Shown: piece by piece, positions 33,788 to 48,566 of the stretch
How positions within the stretch are numbered: the stretch's first letter is position 1
How the letters are laid out: every line of letters starts with the position of its first letter
Assembly: GCF_900324475.1 (NCBI RefSeq)
Contig: NZ_LT992502.1
Location: 4,650,001 to 4,714,000, forward strand
From: Enterobacter bugandensis
GTDB taxonomy: Bacteria > Pseudomonadota > Gammaproteobacteria > Enterobacterales > Enterobacteriaceae
DNA length: 64,000 nucleotides
Reading direction: 5' to 3'
Translations under genes and position numbers: made by a program
The notes under the pieces: model-generated
Seen by the model: only the letters and a program-made list of their open reading frames with translations
Told to the model about the DNA's origin: nothing
Database searches by the model: none

Positions 33788-35677
33788 ATGTTTTATCAGG
33801 ATCCTTTTGACGTCATCATCATTGGCGGGGGTCATGCAGGCACTGAGGCCGCAATGGCCGCAGCGCGAATGGGTCAGCAGACCCTGCTTTTGACACACAA
33901 TATCGACACGCTGGGACAAATGTCCTGTAATCCGGCGATTGGCGGCATTGGGAAAGGACACCTGGTAAAAGAAGTGGATGCACTTGGCGGCTTGATGGCG
34001 AAAGCGATCGATCATGCGGGCATTCAGTTTAGGATACTAAACGCGAGTAAAGGCCCTGCTGTTCGCGCCACTCGTGCGCAGGCAGACCGCGTGCTTTACC
34101 GCCAGGCCGTGCGCACCGCGCTGGAGAACCAGCCGAACCTGATGATCTTCCAGCAGGCGGTAGAAGATCTTATCGTTGAGAACGATCGCGTCGTGGGCGC
34201 CGTGACCCAGATGGGCCTCAAGTTCCGCGCCAAAGCCGTGGTGCTTACGGTCGGGACATTCCTGGACGGCAAAATCCATATTGGTCTGGACAACTACAGC
34301 GGTGGCCGTGCTGGCGATCCGCCGTCCATTCCGCTGTCTCGTCGTCTGCGTGAACTGCCGCTGCGCGTCAGCCGTCTGAAAACCGGCACGCCGCCGCGTA
34401 TCGATGCGCGCACTATTGATTTCAGCGTACTGGCCCAACAGCACGGCGATAACCCGATGCCGGTTTTCTCGTTCATGGGCAACGCGGCGCAACACCCGCA
34501 GCAGGTACCGTGCTACATCACGCATACCAACGAAAAAACTCATGACGTGATCCGCAATAACCTCGATCGCAGCCCAATGTACGCTGGCGTGATCGAAGGG
34601 ATCGGCCCACGTTACTGCCCGTCGATCGAAGACAAAGTGATGCGCTTTGCCGATCGTAACCAGCACCAGATCTTCCTGGAGCCGGAAGGGCTGACCTCGA
34701 ACGAAATTTACCCGAACGGCATCTCCACCAGCCTGCCATTCGACGTGCAGATGCAAATTGTTCGCTCAATGCAGGGGATGGAGAATGCGAAAATCGTTCG
34801 CCCTGGCTACGCTATTGAGTACGATTTCTTCGACCCACGTGACCTGAAGCCGACGCTGGAGAGCAAATTCATCCACGGCCTGTTCTTCGCGGGGCAGATT
34901 AACGGCACCACCGGCTACGAAGAAGCCGCAGCGCAGGGTTTGCTTGCCGGTCTGAACGCTGCCCGCTTCTCTGCCGAGAAAGAGGGCTGGGCACCGGCGC
35001 GTTCTCAGGCCTATCTGGGCGTTTTGGTCGACGATCTCTGCACGCTGGGCACCAAAGAACCGTACCGTATGTTTACCTCTCGCGCGGAATATCGTCTGAT
35101 GCTGCGCGAGGACAACGCCGACCTGCGTCTGACCGAGATAGGCCGCGAGCTGGGTCTGGTGGATGACGAACGCTGGACGCGCTTCAACGAGAAGCTGGAA
35201 CGTATTGAACAGGAACGTCAGCGCCTGAAAACCACGTGGGTAAACCCACAGGCGGAAACCGCTGCCGAAGTGAACGCTCACTTAACAGCGCCGCTGTCGC
35301 GTGAAGCCAGCGGCGAAGATCTGCTGCGTCGTCCTGAAGTCACATACGAGAATCTGGTCAAACTGACCGCGTTCGCACCGGGCCTTGAAGACGCTGAAGC
35401 TGCCGAGCAGGTCGAAATTCAGGTGAAGTACGAAGGCTACATCGCGCGTCAGCAGGATGAGATCGAAAAACAGCAGCGCAACGAAAACACGCTGCTGCCG
35501 GAAATGCTGGACTACCGTCAGGTGACGGGCCTTTCCAACGAAGTGATCGCTAAGCTGAACGATCACAAACCGGTATCGATTGGCCAGGCCTCCCGTATCT
35601 CGGGCGTTACGCCGGCGGCGATTTCGATCCTGCTGGTGTGGCTTAAAAAGCAGGGCATGCTGCGCCGTAGCGCGTAA
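33788..35677 (+). CDS. mnmG: tRNA U34 modification enzyme MnmG (GidA)
   Basis: FAD protein that with MnmE makes the cmnm5 group at the wobble uridine of several tRNAs. 629 residues, same as E. coli. The FAD-binding loop is [13 protein letters not shown] (about residues 10-22), the conserved block [22 protein letters not shown] follows, and the C-terminal helical domain contacts MnmE. Its promoter region lies at about 33700-33735 with a GC-rich stretch after the -10, fitting stringent control. Its partner mnmE is at the right edge of the window. Confidence 0.98.
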   Translation: MFYQDPFDVIIIGGGHAGTEAAMAAARMGQQTLLLTHNIDTLGQMSCNPAIGGIGKGHLVKEVDALGGLMAKAIDHAGIQFRILNASKGPAVRATRAQADRVLYRQAVRTALENQPNLMIFQQAVEDLIVENDRVVGAVTQMGLKFRAKAVVLTVGTFLDGKIHIGLDNYSGGRAGDPPSIPLSRRLRELPLRVSRLKTGTPPRIDARTIDFSVLAQQHGDNPMPVFSFMGNAAQHPQQVPCYITHTNEKTHDVIRNNLDRSPMYAGVIEGIGPRYCPSIEDKVMRFADRNQHQIFLEPEGLTSNEIYPNGISTSLPFDVQMQIVRSMQGMENAKIVRPGYAIEYDFFDPRDLKPTLESKFIHGLFFAGQINGTTGYEEAAAQGLLAGLNAARFSAEKEGWAPARSQAYLGVLVDDLCTLGTKEPYRMFTSRAEYRLMLREDNADLRLTEIGRELGLVDDERWTRFNEKLERIEQERQRLKTTWVNPQAETAAEVNAHLTAPLSREASGEDLLRRPEVTYENLVKLTAFAPGLEDAEAAEQVEIQVKYEGYIARQQDEIEKQQRNENTLLPEMLDYRQVTGLSNEVIAKLNDHKPVSIGQASRISGVTPAAISILLVWLKKQGMLRRSA

Positions 35678-35691
35678 TTGACATTGCTTTT

Positions 35692-35758
35692 GGCGGGTGG
35701 CGCTTCGCTGACCCGCCCTACTTATTCGTAGGCCCGGTAAGCGGCAGCGCCACCGGGC
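35692..35758. repeat. BIME (two REP units) between mnmG and rsmG
   Basis: Unit 1 pairs GGCGGGT (35692-35698) with ACCCGCC (35711-35717). Unit 2 pairs GCCCGGT (35732-35738) with ACCGGGC (35752-35758). It fills most of the 107-base gap. Confidence 0.85.
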
Positions 35759-35784
35759 AAAAAAACTCTCAACAGGTATTCACC

Positions 35785-36408
35785 GTGCTCAACAAACTCT
35801 CTCGTCTGCTGGATCAGGCAGGTATTTCGCTCACCGATCACCAGAAAAACCAGCTGGTGGCGTATGTCGATATGCTGAACAAATGGAATAAAGCGTACAA
35901 CCTGACGTCTGTGCGCGATCCCAACGAGATGCTGGTTCGCCATATTCTCGATAGTATCGTGGTGGCGCCGTACCTGAAAGGTGAACGTTTTATCGACGTG
36001 GGGACGGGGCCGGGTTTGCCGGGCGTTCCGCTGTCGATTGTCCGACCTGAGAGCCATTTCACGCTGCTGGACAGCCTGGGCAAGCGCGTGCGCTTTTTAC
36101 GCCAGGTTCAGCATGAACTGAAGCTCGATAACATCACGCCCGTACAGAGCAGGGTAGAGGAGTTTCCGGCAGAGCCGCCGTTTGACGGCGTTATCAGCCG
36201 TGCGTTTGCTTCGCTCAATGACATGGTGAGCTGGTGTAAGCATCTGCCGGCAGAAGATGGCCGTTTTTATGCGCTGAAAGGACAGCTGCCCGGTGATGAA
36301 ATTGAACAGCTTCCGGACGGTTTTAGCGTTGAAACCATCGAGAAATTAAACGTTCCGCAGCTCGACGGTGAACGTCATCTGGTGATAATTAAGCCAAACA
36401 ATTTTTAA
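35785..36408 (+). CDS. rsmG: 16S rRNA m7G527 methyltransferase RsmG (GidB)
   Basis: Methylates G527 in the 530 loop; loss gives low-level streptomycin resistance. 207 residues, as in E. coli. The SAM-binding motif is [12 protein letters not shown] (about residues 71-82). The start is GTG at 35785 ([13 protein letters not shown]), with AACAGGTATT upstream as the ribosome site. It follows mnmG, from which it is partly cotranscribed in E. coli. Confidence 0.97.
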   Translation: MLNKLSRLLDQAGISLTDHQKNQLVAYVDMLNKWNKAYNLTSVRDPNEMLVRHILDSIVVAPYLKGERFIDVGTGPGLPGVPLSIVRPESHFTLLDSLGKRVRFLRQVQHELKLDNITPVQSRVEEFPAEPPFDGVISRAFASLNDMVSWCKHLPAEDGRFYALKGQLPGDEIEQLPDGFSVETIEKLNVPQLDGERHLVIIKPNNF

Positions 36409-37024
36409 AAAAATAATAAAAAATGTGGAATTTGTGCTGTTCTGAGTATGTTAAAAAACAGCACAACTACCCGGGATTAACCAGAGAGCGTTTAACCGCT
36501 TTTTTACCAGGGATTTTCTTGTGGTTAACCTCACGTCGATTATTCATCGTGAAGATAGTCAACTATGAAAATATCAGCCTGCTAAAAGTGGAAGGCTGTA
36601 ACCAGAACGCAATGTTAATTATTTATTAAGAATGTCAATAAAAGGTTTTTATTGTGTACGGGGCTGTTTTGAAAATAGTTGCGATATTTTGTGTTTAATT
36701 TCAGAAAGATAATCTTGGGCGATTTACGTCTTTGATAAATACAACCTTATCGCAAATGTGTGTTTTGTGATCTCGTGCACGCTTTGTAGTCAACGTTTTC
36801 GCGCTGTTTGCAGTTTTGCTCGAAGGTCGGTGCTTTCTACGAAAGTTAAAAAATAGCGCTGGGGAAAAATATTTAAACATTTATTCACCTTTTCGCTACT
36901 TAATGTTTGAAATCACGGGTACGCACCGTATAATTTGTCCGCTTTTTGATGCTTGACTCTGAGCCTTAAAGGACGTTTTATACGACACGCGGCATACCTC
37001 GAAGGGAGCAGGAGTAAAAACGTG
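36409..37024. promoter_or_regulatory. Long AT-rich rsmG-atpI gap with the atp operon promoter
   Basis: 616 bases without a convincing gene. A perfect 10-bp hairpin, TTGTGCTGTT (36432-36441) with AACAGCACAA (36457-36466), follows rsmG and may end its transcript. The best atp promoter is TTGAAA at 36907-36912, a 16-base spacer and TATAAT at 36929-36934. The middle part is AT-rich with no clear function. E. coli has a gap of about the same size here. Confidence 0.65.
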
Positions 37025-38229
<1,205 letters not shown>

Positions 38230-38260
38230 TTTTTTACCAACACTACTACGTTTTAATTGA

Positions 38261-38550
<290 letters not shown>

Positions 38551-38566
38551 TAAGAGGTATTGTGCT

Positions 38567-39037
38567 GTGAACATGAACGCAACAATCCTCGGCCAGGCCA
38601 TCGCGTTTATTCTCTTTGTCTGGTTCTGCATGAAGTATGTATGGCCGCCTTTAATGGCTGCCATCGAAAAACGTCAGAAAGAAATTGCTGACGGTCTGGC
38701 TTCCGCAGAACGCGCTAAGAAAGATTTGGACCTTGCACAGGCCAACGCGACAGACCAGCTGAAAAAAGCGAAAGCTGAAGCTCAGGTAATCATTGAACAG
38801 GCTAACAAGCGCCGTTCTCAGATCCTGGACGAAGCCAAAGCTGAAGCAGAACAGGAACGTACTAAGATCGTGACACAGGCTCAGGCTGAAATTGAAGCTG
38901 AGCGTAAACGTGCTCGTGAAGAACTGCGTAAGCAGGTTGCGATTCTGGCTGTTGCTGGCGCCGAGAAGATCATCGAACGTTCCGTGGATGAAGCTGCTAA
39001 CAGCGACATCGTGGACAAACTTGTCGCTGAACTGTAA
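38567..39037 (+). CDS. atpF: ATP synthase F0 subunit b
   Basis: 156 residues. One N-terminal membrane helix is followed by a long charged coiled coil that joins F0 to the delta subunit. The start is GTG at 38567 ([14 protein letters not shown]), with TAAGAGG upstream. Two copies form the outer stalk. Confidence 0.98.
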   Translation: MNMNATILGQAIAFILFVWFCMKYVWPPLMAAIEKRQKEIADGLASAERAKKDLDLAQANATDQLKKAKAEAQVIIEQANKRRSQILDEAKAEAEQERTKIVTQAQAEIEAERKRAREELRKQVAILAVAGAEKIIERSVDEAANSDIVDKLVAEL

Positions 39038-39051
39038 GGAGGGAGGGGCTG

Positions 39052-39585
39052 ATGTCTGAATTTGTTACGGTAGCTCGCCCCTACGCCAAAGCAGCTTTTG
39101 ACTTTGCTGTCGAACACCAAAATGTCGATCGCTGGCAGAATATGCTGGCGTTTGCCGCTGAGGTGACGAAAAACGAACAAATGGCCGAGTTGCTTTCCGG
39201 TGCGTTAGCGCCTGAAACCCTCGCCGCGTCGTTTATCGCCGTGTGCGGAGAGCAACTGGATGCCAACGGCCAGAACCTGATTAAGGTCATGGCAGAAAAT
39301 GGTCGTCTCCGTGTGCTCCCGGATGTTCTCGAGCAGTTTGAGCACTTACGTGCCCTTAGTGAAGCAACTGCAGAAGTCGAAGTGACTTCCGCGACTGAAC
39401 TGAGTGACGAACAGCTTGCGAAAATCACCGCCGCGATGGAAAAACGTCTGTCACGCAAAGTTAAGCTGAATTGCAAAATCGATAAGTCTGTAATGGCAGG
39501 CGTAATCATCCGCTCGGGTGATATGGTCATTGATGGCAGCGTACGCGGCCGTCTTGAGCGCCTTGCAGACGTCTTGCAGTCTTAA
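39052..39585 (+). CDS. atpH: ATP synthase F1 subunit delta
   Basis: 177 residues, six-helix N-terminal domain plus C-terminal part. Links the top of the alpha3beta3 ring to the b dimer. The strong ribosome site GGAGGGAGG lies 6 bases before ATG 39052. Confidence 0.98.
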   Translation: MSEFVTVARPYAKAAFDFAVEHQNVDRWQNMLAFAAEVTKNEQMAELLSGALAPETLAASFIAVCGEQLDANGQNLIKVMAENGRLRVLPDVLEQFEHLRALSEATAEVEVTSATELSDEQLAKITAAMEKRLSRKVKLNCKIDKSVMAGVIIRSGDMVIDGSVRGRLERLADVLQS

Positions 39586-39597
39586 GGGGACTGGAGC

Positions 39598-41139
39598 ATG
39601 CAACTGAATTCCACCGAAATCAGCGAACTGATCAAGCAGCGCATTGCTCAGTTCAATGTTGTGAGTGAAGCTCACAACGAAGGTACTATTGTTTCTGTAA
39701 GTGACGGTGTTATCCGCATCCACGGCCTGGCCGATTGTATGCAGGGTGAGATGATTTCCCTGCCGGGTAACCGTTACGCTATCGCACTGAACCTGGAGCG
39801 CGACTCCGTAGGTGCAGTTGTGATGGGTCCATACGCTGACCTCGCCGAAGGCATGAAGGTTAAGTGTACTGGCCGTATTCTGGAAGTGCCGGTTGGCCGT
39901 GGCCTGCTGGGTCGCGTTGTTAACACCCTGGGTGCGCCAATCGACGGTAAAGGTCCGGTTGAGCACGATGGCTTCTCCCCAATCGAAGTTATCGCACCAG
40001 GCGTTATCGACCGTCAGTCCGTTGATCAGCCAGTGCAGACTGGTTATAAGTCCGTTGACGCCATGATCCCAATCGGTCGTGGTCAGCGTGAACTGATCAT
40101 CGGTGACCGTCAGACCGGTAAAACCGCGATGGCAATCGACGCCATCATCAACCAGCGTGACTCCGGCATCAAATGTGTGTACGTGGCTATCGGCCAGAAA
40201 GCGTCCACCATTTCTAACGTGGTTCGTAAACTGGAAGAGCACGGCGCACTGTCTAACACCATCGTTGTGGTAGCAACCGCGTCTGAATCTGCTGCACTGC
40301 AATACCTGGCGCCATACGCCGGTTGCGCAATGGGCGAATACTTCCGTGACCGCGGTGAAGATGCGCTGATCGTATACGATGACCTGTCTAAACAGGCTGT
40401 TGCTTATCGTCAGGTTTCCCTGCTGCTCCGTCGTCCACCAGGACGTGAAGCATTCCCGGGCGACGTATTCTACCTCCACTCTCGTCTGCTGGAGCGTGCT
40501 TCCCGCGTTAACGCGGAATACGTCGAGAACTTCACCAAAGGTGAAGTGAAGGGTAAAACAGGTTCTCTGACCGCGCTGCCGATCATTGAAACCCAGGCGG
40601 GTGACGTTTCTGCGTTCGTTCCGACCAACGTAATCTCCATTACCGATGGTCAGATCTTCCTGGAAACCAACCTGTTTAACTCCGGTATTCGTCCGGCTGT
40701 TAACCCGGGTATCTCCGTATCCCGTGTGGGTGGTGCTGCTCAGACCAAGATCATCAAGAAACTGTCCGGTGGTATCCGTACCGCGCTGGCACAGTATCGT
40801 GAACTGGCTGCGTTCTCTCAGTTCGCATCCGATCTGGACGAAGCAACCCGTAAACAACTGAGCCACGGTCAGAAAGTGACCGAGCTGCTGAAGCAGAAAC
40901 AGTACGCTCCAATGTCTGTTGCTCAGCAGGGCCTGGTGCTGTTCGCGGCTGAACGCGGTTACCTCGAAGATGTGGAACTGGCGAAAATCGGTAGCTTCGA
41001 AGCCGCTCTGCTGGCTTACGTCGACCGTGATCACGCTCCGCTGATGCAAGAGATCAACCAGACCGGTGGCTATAACGACGAAATCGAAGGCAAGCTGAAA
41101 GCTATCCTCGATTCCTTCAAAGCAACCCAATCCTGGTAA
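39598..41139 (+). CDS. atpA: ATP synthase F1 subunit alpha
   Basis: 513 residues. Non-catalytic nucleotide site with P-loop GDRQTGKTA at residues 169-177, as in E. coli. Codon use is strongly biased towards highly expressed genes, which leaves a 644-codon chance frame open on the other strand. Confidence 0.98.
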   Translation: MQLNSTEISELIKQRIAQFNVVSEAHNEGTIVSVSDGVIRIHGLADCMQGEMISLPGNRYAIALNLERDSVGAVVMGPYADLAEGMKVKCTGRILEVPVGRGLLGRVVNTLGAPIDGKGPVEHDGFSPIEVIAPGVIDRQSVDQPVQTGYKSVDAMIPIGRGQRELIIGDRQTGKTAMAIDAIINQRDSGIKCVYVAIGQKASTISNVVRKLEEHGALSNTIVVVATASESAALQYLAPYAGCAMGEYFRDRGEDALIVYDDLSKQAVAYRQVSLLLRRPPGREAFPGDVFYLHSRLLERASRVNAEYVENFTKGEVKGKTGSLTALPIIETQAGDVSAFVPTNVISITDGQIFLETNLFNSGIRPAVNPGISVSRVGGAAQTKIIKKLSGGIRTALAQYRELAAFSQFASDLDEATRKQLSHGQKVTELLKQKQYAPMSVAQQGLVLFAAERGYLEDVELAKIGSFEAALLAYVDRDHAPLMQEINQTGGYNDEIEGKLKAILDSFKATQSW

Positions 41140-41190
41140 TCGTCCGGCGGCTTGTCTCAGGGCAAGCCGCCTGGCATTGAGGAGAAGCTC

Positions 41191-43468
<2,278 letters not shown>

Positions 43469-43488
43469 CGCCTTAATCGGAGGGTGAT

Positions 43489-43908
43489 ATGGCAATGACT
43501 TACCACCTGGACGTCGTCAGCGCAGAGCAACAAATGTTCTCTGGTCTGGTCGAGAAAATCCAGGTAACGGGCAGTGAAGGTGAACTGGGTATTTTCCCGG
43601 GTCACGCACCGCTGCTCACCGCCATTAAGCCTGGTATGATCCGCATCGTTAAACAGTTCGGTCACGAAGAGTTTATCTATCTGTCCGGCGGCATTCTTGA
43701 AGTGCAGCCTGGCAGTGTGACCGTTCTGGCCGATACCGCTATTCGTGGCCAGGATCTCGACGAAGCGCGAGCCCTGGAATCGAAGCGTAAGGCTGAAGAG
43801 CACATTAGCAGCTCTCATGGTGACGTGGATTACGCTCAGGCGTCTGCGGAGCTGGCCAAAGCGATCGCGAAACTGCGCGTTATCGAGTTGACCAAAAAAG
43901 CGATGTAA
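43489..43908 (+). CDS. atpC: ATP synthase F1 subunit epsilon
   Basis: 139 residues. N-terminal beta sandwich and C-terminal helix pair that inhibits ATP hydrolysis. Last gene of the operon, 20 bases after atpD, followed by a strong terminator. Confidence 0.98.
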   Translation: MAMTYHLDVVSAEQQMFSGLVEKIQVTGSEGELGIFPGHAPLLTAIKPGMIRIVKQFGHEEFIYLSGGILEVQPGSVTVLADTAIRGQDLDEARALESKRKAEEHISSSHGDVDYAQASAELAKAIAKLRVIELTKKAM

Positions 43909-43926
43909 CACCGGCTTGAAAAGCAC

Positions 43927-43952
43927 AAAAGCCAGTCTGGATACCAGACTGG
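43927..43952 (+). terminator. Terminator of the atp operon
   Basis: AAAGCCAGTCTGG, ATA loop, CCAGACTGGCTTT, then a run of T residues. Confidence 0.93.
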
Positions 43953-44046
43953 CTTTTTTTTTCATCCTTAATTCATGATGAAAAAGATGTAGAATTTTAG
44001 GCATCAAACGTTTTTACTTCTCACTCAAACTACCGTCAGGATGCGT

Positions 44047-45417
44047 ATGTCAAACAGTGCGATGAGCGTGGTGATCCTTGCCGCTGGCAAAGGTACCCGC
44101 ATGTATTCCGATCTGCCTAAAGTGCTCCACACGCTGGCAGGAAAGCCAATGGTGCAGCATGTTATTGATGCAGCGAATGAACTGGGTGCCCGTCAGGTTC
44201 ACCTGGTCTACGGCCACGGCGGCGATCTGCTTAAAAAGACGCTGAGCGATGATGCGCTCAACTGGGTGCTTCAGGCTGAACAGCTGGGTACCGGTCATGC
44301 GATGCAGCAGGCTGCGCCGTTCTTTGCCGATGACGAAGATATTCTGATGCTTTACGGCGACGTTCCGCTGATCTCCGTTGAAACGCTGACTCGCCTGCGT
44401 GCAGCCAAGCCGCAGGGCGGCATCGGTTTATTGACCGTTGTGCTGGACGATCCAACGGGCTATGGCCGTATCACGCGTGAAAACGGCAACGTAACGGGTA
44501 TCGTTGAACATAAAGATGCCAGTGATGAACAGCGCAAGATTCAGGAGATCAACACCGGCATCCTGATTGCCAATGGCGCGGACATGAAGCGCTGGCTCTC
44601 TCAGCTCGACAACAATAACGCGCAAGGTGAGTACTACATCACCGACATCATTGCGATGGCGTATCACGAAGGGCGTGAGATCGCCGCCGTTCATCCGGCG
44701 CGCATCAGCGAAACGGACGGCGTGAATAACCGCCTGCAGCTTTCCCGTCTTGAGCGTATTTATCAGTCCGAGCAGGCCGAAAAACTGCTGCTCGCGGGCG
44801 TGATGCTGCGCGATCCGGCGCGTTTCGATTTGCGCGGCACCGTGTCTCACGGGCGCGACGTTGAGATCGATACTAACGTTATTCTTGAAGGCAACGTCAC
44901 GCTGGGCAACCGCGTCAAAATTGGCGCCGGCTGCGTGATTAAAAACAGCGTCATCGGTGACGACTGCGAAATCAGCCCGTACAGCGTGGTGGAAGATGCT
45001 CATCTTGACGCAGCGTGTACTATCGGCCCGTTTGCGCGTCTGCGCCCGGGTGCTGAGCTGCTGGAAGGCGCGCACGTGGGCAACTTCGTGGAAATGAAAA
45101 AAGCGCGTCTGGGTAAAGGCTCCAAAGCGGGTCATTTAACCTATCTGGGCGATGCGGAGATTGGCGACAACGTGAATATTGGTGCAGGAACCATTACCTG
45201 TAACTATGACGGCGCCAATAAGTTTAAAACCATCATCGGCGATGACGTGTTCGTGGGCTCGGACACGCAGCTGGTGGCACCGGTTACCGTGGGTAACGGC
45301 GTAACCATTGCCGCCGGCACGACCGTCACGCGCGACGTAGCGGATAACGAGCTGGTGTTAAGCCGCGTGCCGCAGGTACACAAGCAGGGCTGGAAACGCC
45401 CGGTGAAGAAAAAGTAA
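44047..45417 (+). CDS. glmU: Bifunctional GlcNAc-1-P uridyltransferase / GlcN-1-P acetyltransferase GlmU
   Basis: Makes UDP-GlcNAc for peptidoglycan and LPS in two steps. N-terminal pyrophosphorylase with [19 protein letters not shown]-terminal left-handed beta-helix of hexapeptide repeats (from about residue 250) with the acetyltransferase site, including [17 protein letters not shown] 44047 gives 456 residues, the E. coli length, with CAGGATG at the right distance; ATG 44041 is possible. Followed by a BIME and glmS. Confidence 0.97.
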   Translation: MSNSAMSVVILAAGKGTRMYSDLPKVLHTLAGKPMVQHVIDAANELGARQVHLVYGHGGDLLKKTLSDDALNWVLQAEQLGTGHAMQQAAPFFADDEDILMLYGDVPLISVETLTRLRAAKPQGGIGLLTVVLDDPTGYGRITRENGNVTGIVEHKDASDEQRKIQEINTGILIANGADMKRWLSQLDNNNAQGEYYITDIIAMAYHEGREIAAVHPARISETDGVNNRLQLSRLERIYQSEQAEKLLLAGVMLRDPARFDLRGTVSHGRDVEIDTNVILEGNVTLGNRVKIGAGCVIKNSVIGDDCEISPYSVVEDAHLDAACTIGPFARLRPGAELLEGAHVGNFVEMKKARLGKGSKAGHLTYLGDAEIGDNVNIGAGTITCNYDGANKFKTIIGDDVFVGSDTQLVAPVTVGNGVTIAAGTTVTRDVADNELVLSRVPQVHKQGWKRPVKKK

Positions 45418-45423
45418 CAACAA

Positions 45424-45491
45424 GGCGGGTGGCGCTACGCTTACCCGCCCTACGATTGAGTAGGCCTGATAAGGCGTAGCCGTCATCAGGC
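45424..45491. repeat. BIME (two REP units) between glmU and glmS
   Basis: Unit 1: GGCGGGT 45424-45430 with ACCCGCC 45443-45449. Unit 2: GCCTGAT 45464-45470 with ATCAGGC 45485-45491. The rest of the gap (45492-45641) is the glmS leader, where processing and GlmZ pairing occur in E. coli; I cannot place the GlmZ site by eye. Confidence 0.85.
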
Positions 45492-45641
45492 AAACCCGGG
45501 AGAGGAGATAAATATATATCTCCCCCCACAAGCAGTACCCATAAAAATAACCCCACTCTCTACAAGGCTCGGGGCGCCCGGAAAGGGTAAATACAGGTCA
45601 GCGACAACGCAGGCATAATGCCTAAATTCGGAATCTAAAAT

Positions 45642-47471
45642 ATGTGTGGAATTGTTGGCGCAGTTGCGCAGCGTGATATTGCTGAAATCCTTCTCGAAGG
45701 TTTACGTCGTCTGGAATACCGTGGTTACGACTCTGCCGGTCTGGCTGTCGTCGATGCAGAAGGGCATATGACCCGTCTGCGTCGTCTCGGTAAAGTGCAG
45801 ATGCTGGCCCAGGCCGCGGAAGAACACCCGCTGCACGGGGGTACCGGTATTGCGCACACCCGCTGGGCGACGCACGGCGAACCGTCTGAAGGTAACGCGC
45901 ACCCGCATGTGTCTGAACACATCGTGGTGGTGCATAACGGCATTATCGAAAACCACGAACCGCTGCGCGAAGAACTGAAAGCGCGCGGCTATACCTTCGT
46001 CTCTGAAACCGACACCGAAGTGATTGCTCACCTGGTGCACTGGGAGCTGGCAAAGGGCGGTACGCTGCGTGATGCGGTGCTGCGCGCTATCCCTCAGCTG
46101 CGCGGTGCATATGGTACGGTGATCATGGACTCCCGCGATCCATCTACCCTGCTGGCCGCGCGTTCCGGTAGCCCGATGGTTATCGGTCTGGGCATGGGTG
46201 AAAACTTTATCGCCTCCGATCAGCTGGCGCTCCTGCCGGTCACCCGTCGCTTTATCTTCCTGGAAGAGGGCGATATCGCCGAAGTGACTCGCCGCAGCGT
46301 GACCGTCTTCGATACCAAAGGCGAGCAGGTGAAGCGTCAGGAGATCGAATCTAACCTGCAGTACGACGCGGGCGACAAAGGCGCTTACCGTCACTACATG
46401 CAGAAAGAGATCTACGAGCAGCCAAACGCCATCAAAAATACCCTGACCGGGCGCATTAGCCACGGCGAGGTGGATCTGAGCGAGCTGGGGGCAAACGCCA
46501 ACGAACTGCTCGGCAAGGTTGAACATATTCAGATCGTAGCCTGCGGTACTTCTTATAACTCCGGTATGGTCTCTCGCTACTGGTTTGAATCCCTGGCGGG
46601 TGTGCCGTGCGACGTGGAAATCGCGTCTGAGTTCCGCTATCGCAAGTCTGCGGTGCGTCGTAACAGCCTGATGATCACCCTTTCCCAGTCCGGCGAAACG
46701 GCGGATACGCTGGCAGCGCTGCGTCTGTCTAAGGAATTGGGTTATCTGGGCTCGCTGGCCATCTGTAACGTTCCGGGCTCATCCCTGGTGCGTGAGTCCG
46801 ATCTGGCGCTGATGACCAAAGCGGGCACCGAAATCGGCGTGGCCTCCACCAAAGCGTTTACCACTCAGCTGACCGTTCTGCTGATGCTGGTGGCGAAGCT
46901 GGCGCGTCTGAAAGGCGAAGATGCTTCCGTTGAGCACGACATCGTTCACGGTCTCCAGGCGCTGCCGAGCCGTATTGAGCAGATGCTGTCTCAGGACAAA
47001 CGTATTGAAGCGCTGGCGGAAGATTTCTCTGACAAACATCACGCCCTGTTCCTGGGTCGTGGCGATCAGTACCCTATTGCGCTGGAAGGCGCACTGAAGC
47101 TGAAAGAGATCTCCTACATCCACGCGGAAGCCTACGCGGCAGGCGAGCTGAAGCATGGCCCGCTGGCGCTGATTGACGCGGATATGCCGGTCATTGTTGT
47201 CGCACCGAACAACGAACTGCTGGAAAAACTGAAATCCAACATCGAAGAGGTGCGCGCCCGCGGCGGCGTGCTGTACGTCTTCGCTGATAAAGATGCCGGT
47301 TTCGCCAGCAGCGACAATATGCACATCATCGAGATGCCGCACGTTGAAGAGGTGATTGCACCGATCTTCTACACCGTTCCGCTGCAGCTGCTGGCTTACC
47401 ACGTGGCGCTGATCAAAGGCACCGACGTTGACCAGCCGCGTAACCTGGCGAAATCGGTCACCGTAGAATAA
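45642..47471 (+). CDS. glmS: Glutamine:fructose-6-phosphate aminotransferase GlmS
   Basis: First step of amino-sugar synthesis. 609 residues, as in E. coli. Catalytic Cys after the initiator Met ([12 protein letters not shown]), glutaminase domain to about 240, then two SIS sugar-isomerase domains ([18 protein letters not shown]) and the C-terminal tail [11 protein letters not shown]. The 3' end is the TnsD target of Tn7. Confidence 0.98.
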   Translation: MCGIVGAVAQRDIAEILLEGLRRLEYRGYDSAGLAVVDAEGHMTRLRRLGKVQMLAQAAEEHPLHGGTGIAHTRWATHGEPSEGNAHPHVSEHIVVVHNGIIENHEPLREELKARGYTFVSETDTEVIAHLVHWELAKGGTLRDAVLRAIPQLRGAYGTVIMDSRDPSTLLAARSGSPMVIGLGMGENFIASDQLALLPVTRRFIFLEEGDIAEVTRRSVTVFDTKGEQVKRQEIESNLQYDAGDKGAYRHYMQKEIYEQPNAIKNTLTGRISHGEVDLSELGANANELLGKVEHIQIVACGTSYNSGMVSRYWFESLAGVPCDVEIASEFRYRKSAVRRNSLMITLSQSGETADTLAALRLSKELGYLGSLAICNVPGSSLVRESDLALMTKAGTEIGVASTKAFTTQLTVLLMLVAKLARLKGEDASVEHDIVHGLQALPSRIEQMLSQDKRIEALAEDFSDKHHALFLGRGDQYPIALEGALKLKEISYIHAEAYAAGELKHGPLALIDADMPVIVVAPNNELLEKLKSNIEEVRARGGVLYVFADKDAGFASSDNMHIIEMPHVEEVIAPIFYTVPLQLLAYHVALIKGTDVDQPRNLAKSVTVE

Positions 47472-47500
47472 TCCCTTCTGTTAATGGCTACACGACGTGT
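47435..47500. other. attTn7 site at the glmS 3' end, empty
   Basis: The last codons of glmS (GACCAGCCGCGTAACCTGGC and on) are those TnsD recognises. Tn7 normally inserts about 25 bases beyond the stop, near 47496, inside the glmS terminator. No Tn7 ends or tns genes follow. Confidence 0.7.
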
Positions 47501-47512
47501 AGCCATTTCTTC
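47483..47512 (+). terminator. Terminator of glmS
   Basis: AATGGCTACAC and GTGTAGCCATT pair around GAC, followed by T-rich sequence. Confidence 0.85.
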
Positions 47513-47914
47513 CTTACTTTTTTCTCATCAGCTTTCTCTTTGCTATCAATCATCTTACTCTGACGTATTTCGTTACTTTATTGTGTGAATAATGAACGAG
47601 ATTGCTTCTGAGCATTAGTATTTTCTATTTTGATCACTAAACGATCAGCTTTTATTAACGGAATCCTAAAAATGGTTTGTTTATAAAATATGTGTCCTTT
47701 TTATGTGTATACTGAAAAGGAATTTTAATGATAAAGCAAAAATAATATTATATTTGTTTTTCTCTATTATTATTCCAGCTCTGGTTCGTCATTATTCCAT
47801 TAATTTAAACTCCCCCCTTGAAGATCATTCTTCCCGAAGAATATTATTTCATCGCATTTGGGATGGCGTTGTCTTTATGATAAACGCAATATTGATTTAA
47901 TTAATGGAGTTATC
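47513..47914. promoter_or_regulatory. AT-rich leader of the fimbrial operon
   Basis: About 400 bases clearly richer in A and T than the neighbours. A possible -10 is TATACT at 47706-47711. A 65-codon frame at 47703-47900 has no recognisable product. Such AT-rich leaders are typical H-NS targets; that is inference. No inverted repeats or recombinase gene suggest a FimBE-type switch. Confidence 0.5.
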
Positions 47915-48496
47915 ATGAAAAATAATGGAATTACGGTGGCGATTGCACTCGCATCGGCGTTAATGGCAGGACAATCATTTGCTGCGGATGGTACGGTTCA
48001 TTTCCGCGGAGAGGTTATTGATTCAACGTGTGAAGTGACGCCTGATACCGCCGATCAGACGGTGAATATCGGCCGCGTTGCCAAAACGACGTTCTCCGGC
48101 ATTGACTCAACGGCGTCAGTAAAAGATTTCCATATTAAACTGGAGAAATGCCCTGCAACCTATACTCAGGCAGCAGTTCGTTTTGACGGAACAGAAGATA
48201 AAGACACCATCGGCAAAGGATATTTGTCTATTGGCACGCCTGTTAACGGTGAAGCGGATACTGACGGTATTTACACCGGCGAAGGTGAAGCCGTTACGGC
48301 TACCGGCGTTGCAATCAAGCTCTTCAACCTGAACGATGATACGGCGATCCCGCTGTATAACAATTCAAATTATGTTGCTATCACCGACGGCAAAGCGGAC
48401 ATGGGCTTTAAAGCGAAGTTTGTGCAGACGCTGGCTACGGTTACGCCGGGTACAGCGAACGCGGATTCCCAGTTCACCATTGAATACCTGAAATAA
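47915..48496 (+). CDS. Major fimbrial subunit, Lpf-like
   Basis: 193 residues, type-1-fimbria pilin family. Signal peptide MKNNGITVAIALASALMAGQSFA, mature ADGTVHFRGEVID. Two cysteines for the single pilin disulfide (DSTCEV and EKCPATY, about 40 apart), a donor-strand-type N-terminus and a beta-zipper C-terminus QFTIEYLK with Tyr near the end. The frame opens 19 codons earlier, but ATG 47915 has GGAG and a proper signal peptide. Its place between glmS and pstS is that of E. coli lpf2, so an lpfA role is likely; identity to LpfA was not measured. Confidence 0.88.
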   Translation: MKNNGITVAIALASALMAGQSFAADGTVHFRGEVIDSTCEVTPDTADQTVNIGRVAKTTFSGIDSTASVKDFHIKLEKCPATYTQAAVRFDGTEDKDTIGKGYLSIGTPVNGEADTDGIYTGEGEAVTATGVAIKLFNLNDDTAIPLYNNSNYVAITDGKADMGFKAKFVQTLATVTPGTANADSQFTIEYLK

Positions 48497-48512
48497 TCTT
48501 CAGCTGTTCGCC

Positions 48513-48544
48513 AGGAGCCTGTTTTATCCTTTTTGCAGGCTCCT
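48513..48544 (+). terminator. Hairpin after the major pilin gene
   Basis: AGGAGCCTG (48513-48521) pairs with CAGGCTCCT (48536-48544). It lacks a T run and probably lowers read-through or protects the pilin mRNA, giving more pilin than chaperone and usher. Confidence 0.6.
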
Positions 48545-48566
48545 CCACAGGATGTGAGGATAACTG

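Noticed and set aside
36423..36629. 68-codon frame after rsmG
   Set aside because: It overlaps the 10-bp hairpin, has no ribosome site and its translation resembles nothing.
47703..47900. 65-codon frame in the fimbrial leader
   Set aside because: It lies in AT-rich leader DNA without a ribosome site. A hydrophobic stretch alone is not enough to call a gene, though a leader peptide cannot be excluded.
47472..47914. Tn7-like insertion after glmS
   Set aside because: The attachment site is present, but no Tn7 ends, transposase genes or target duplication were seen. The fimbrial operon is a chaperone-usher cluster, not Tn7 cargo.
47513..47914. Invertible phase-variation switch for the fimbriae
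   Set aside because: No flanking inverted repeats or FimB/FimE-type recombinase could be found in the window.
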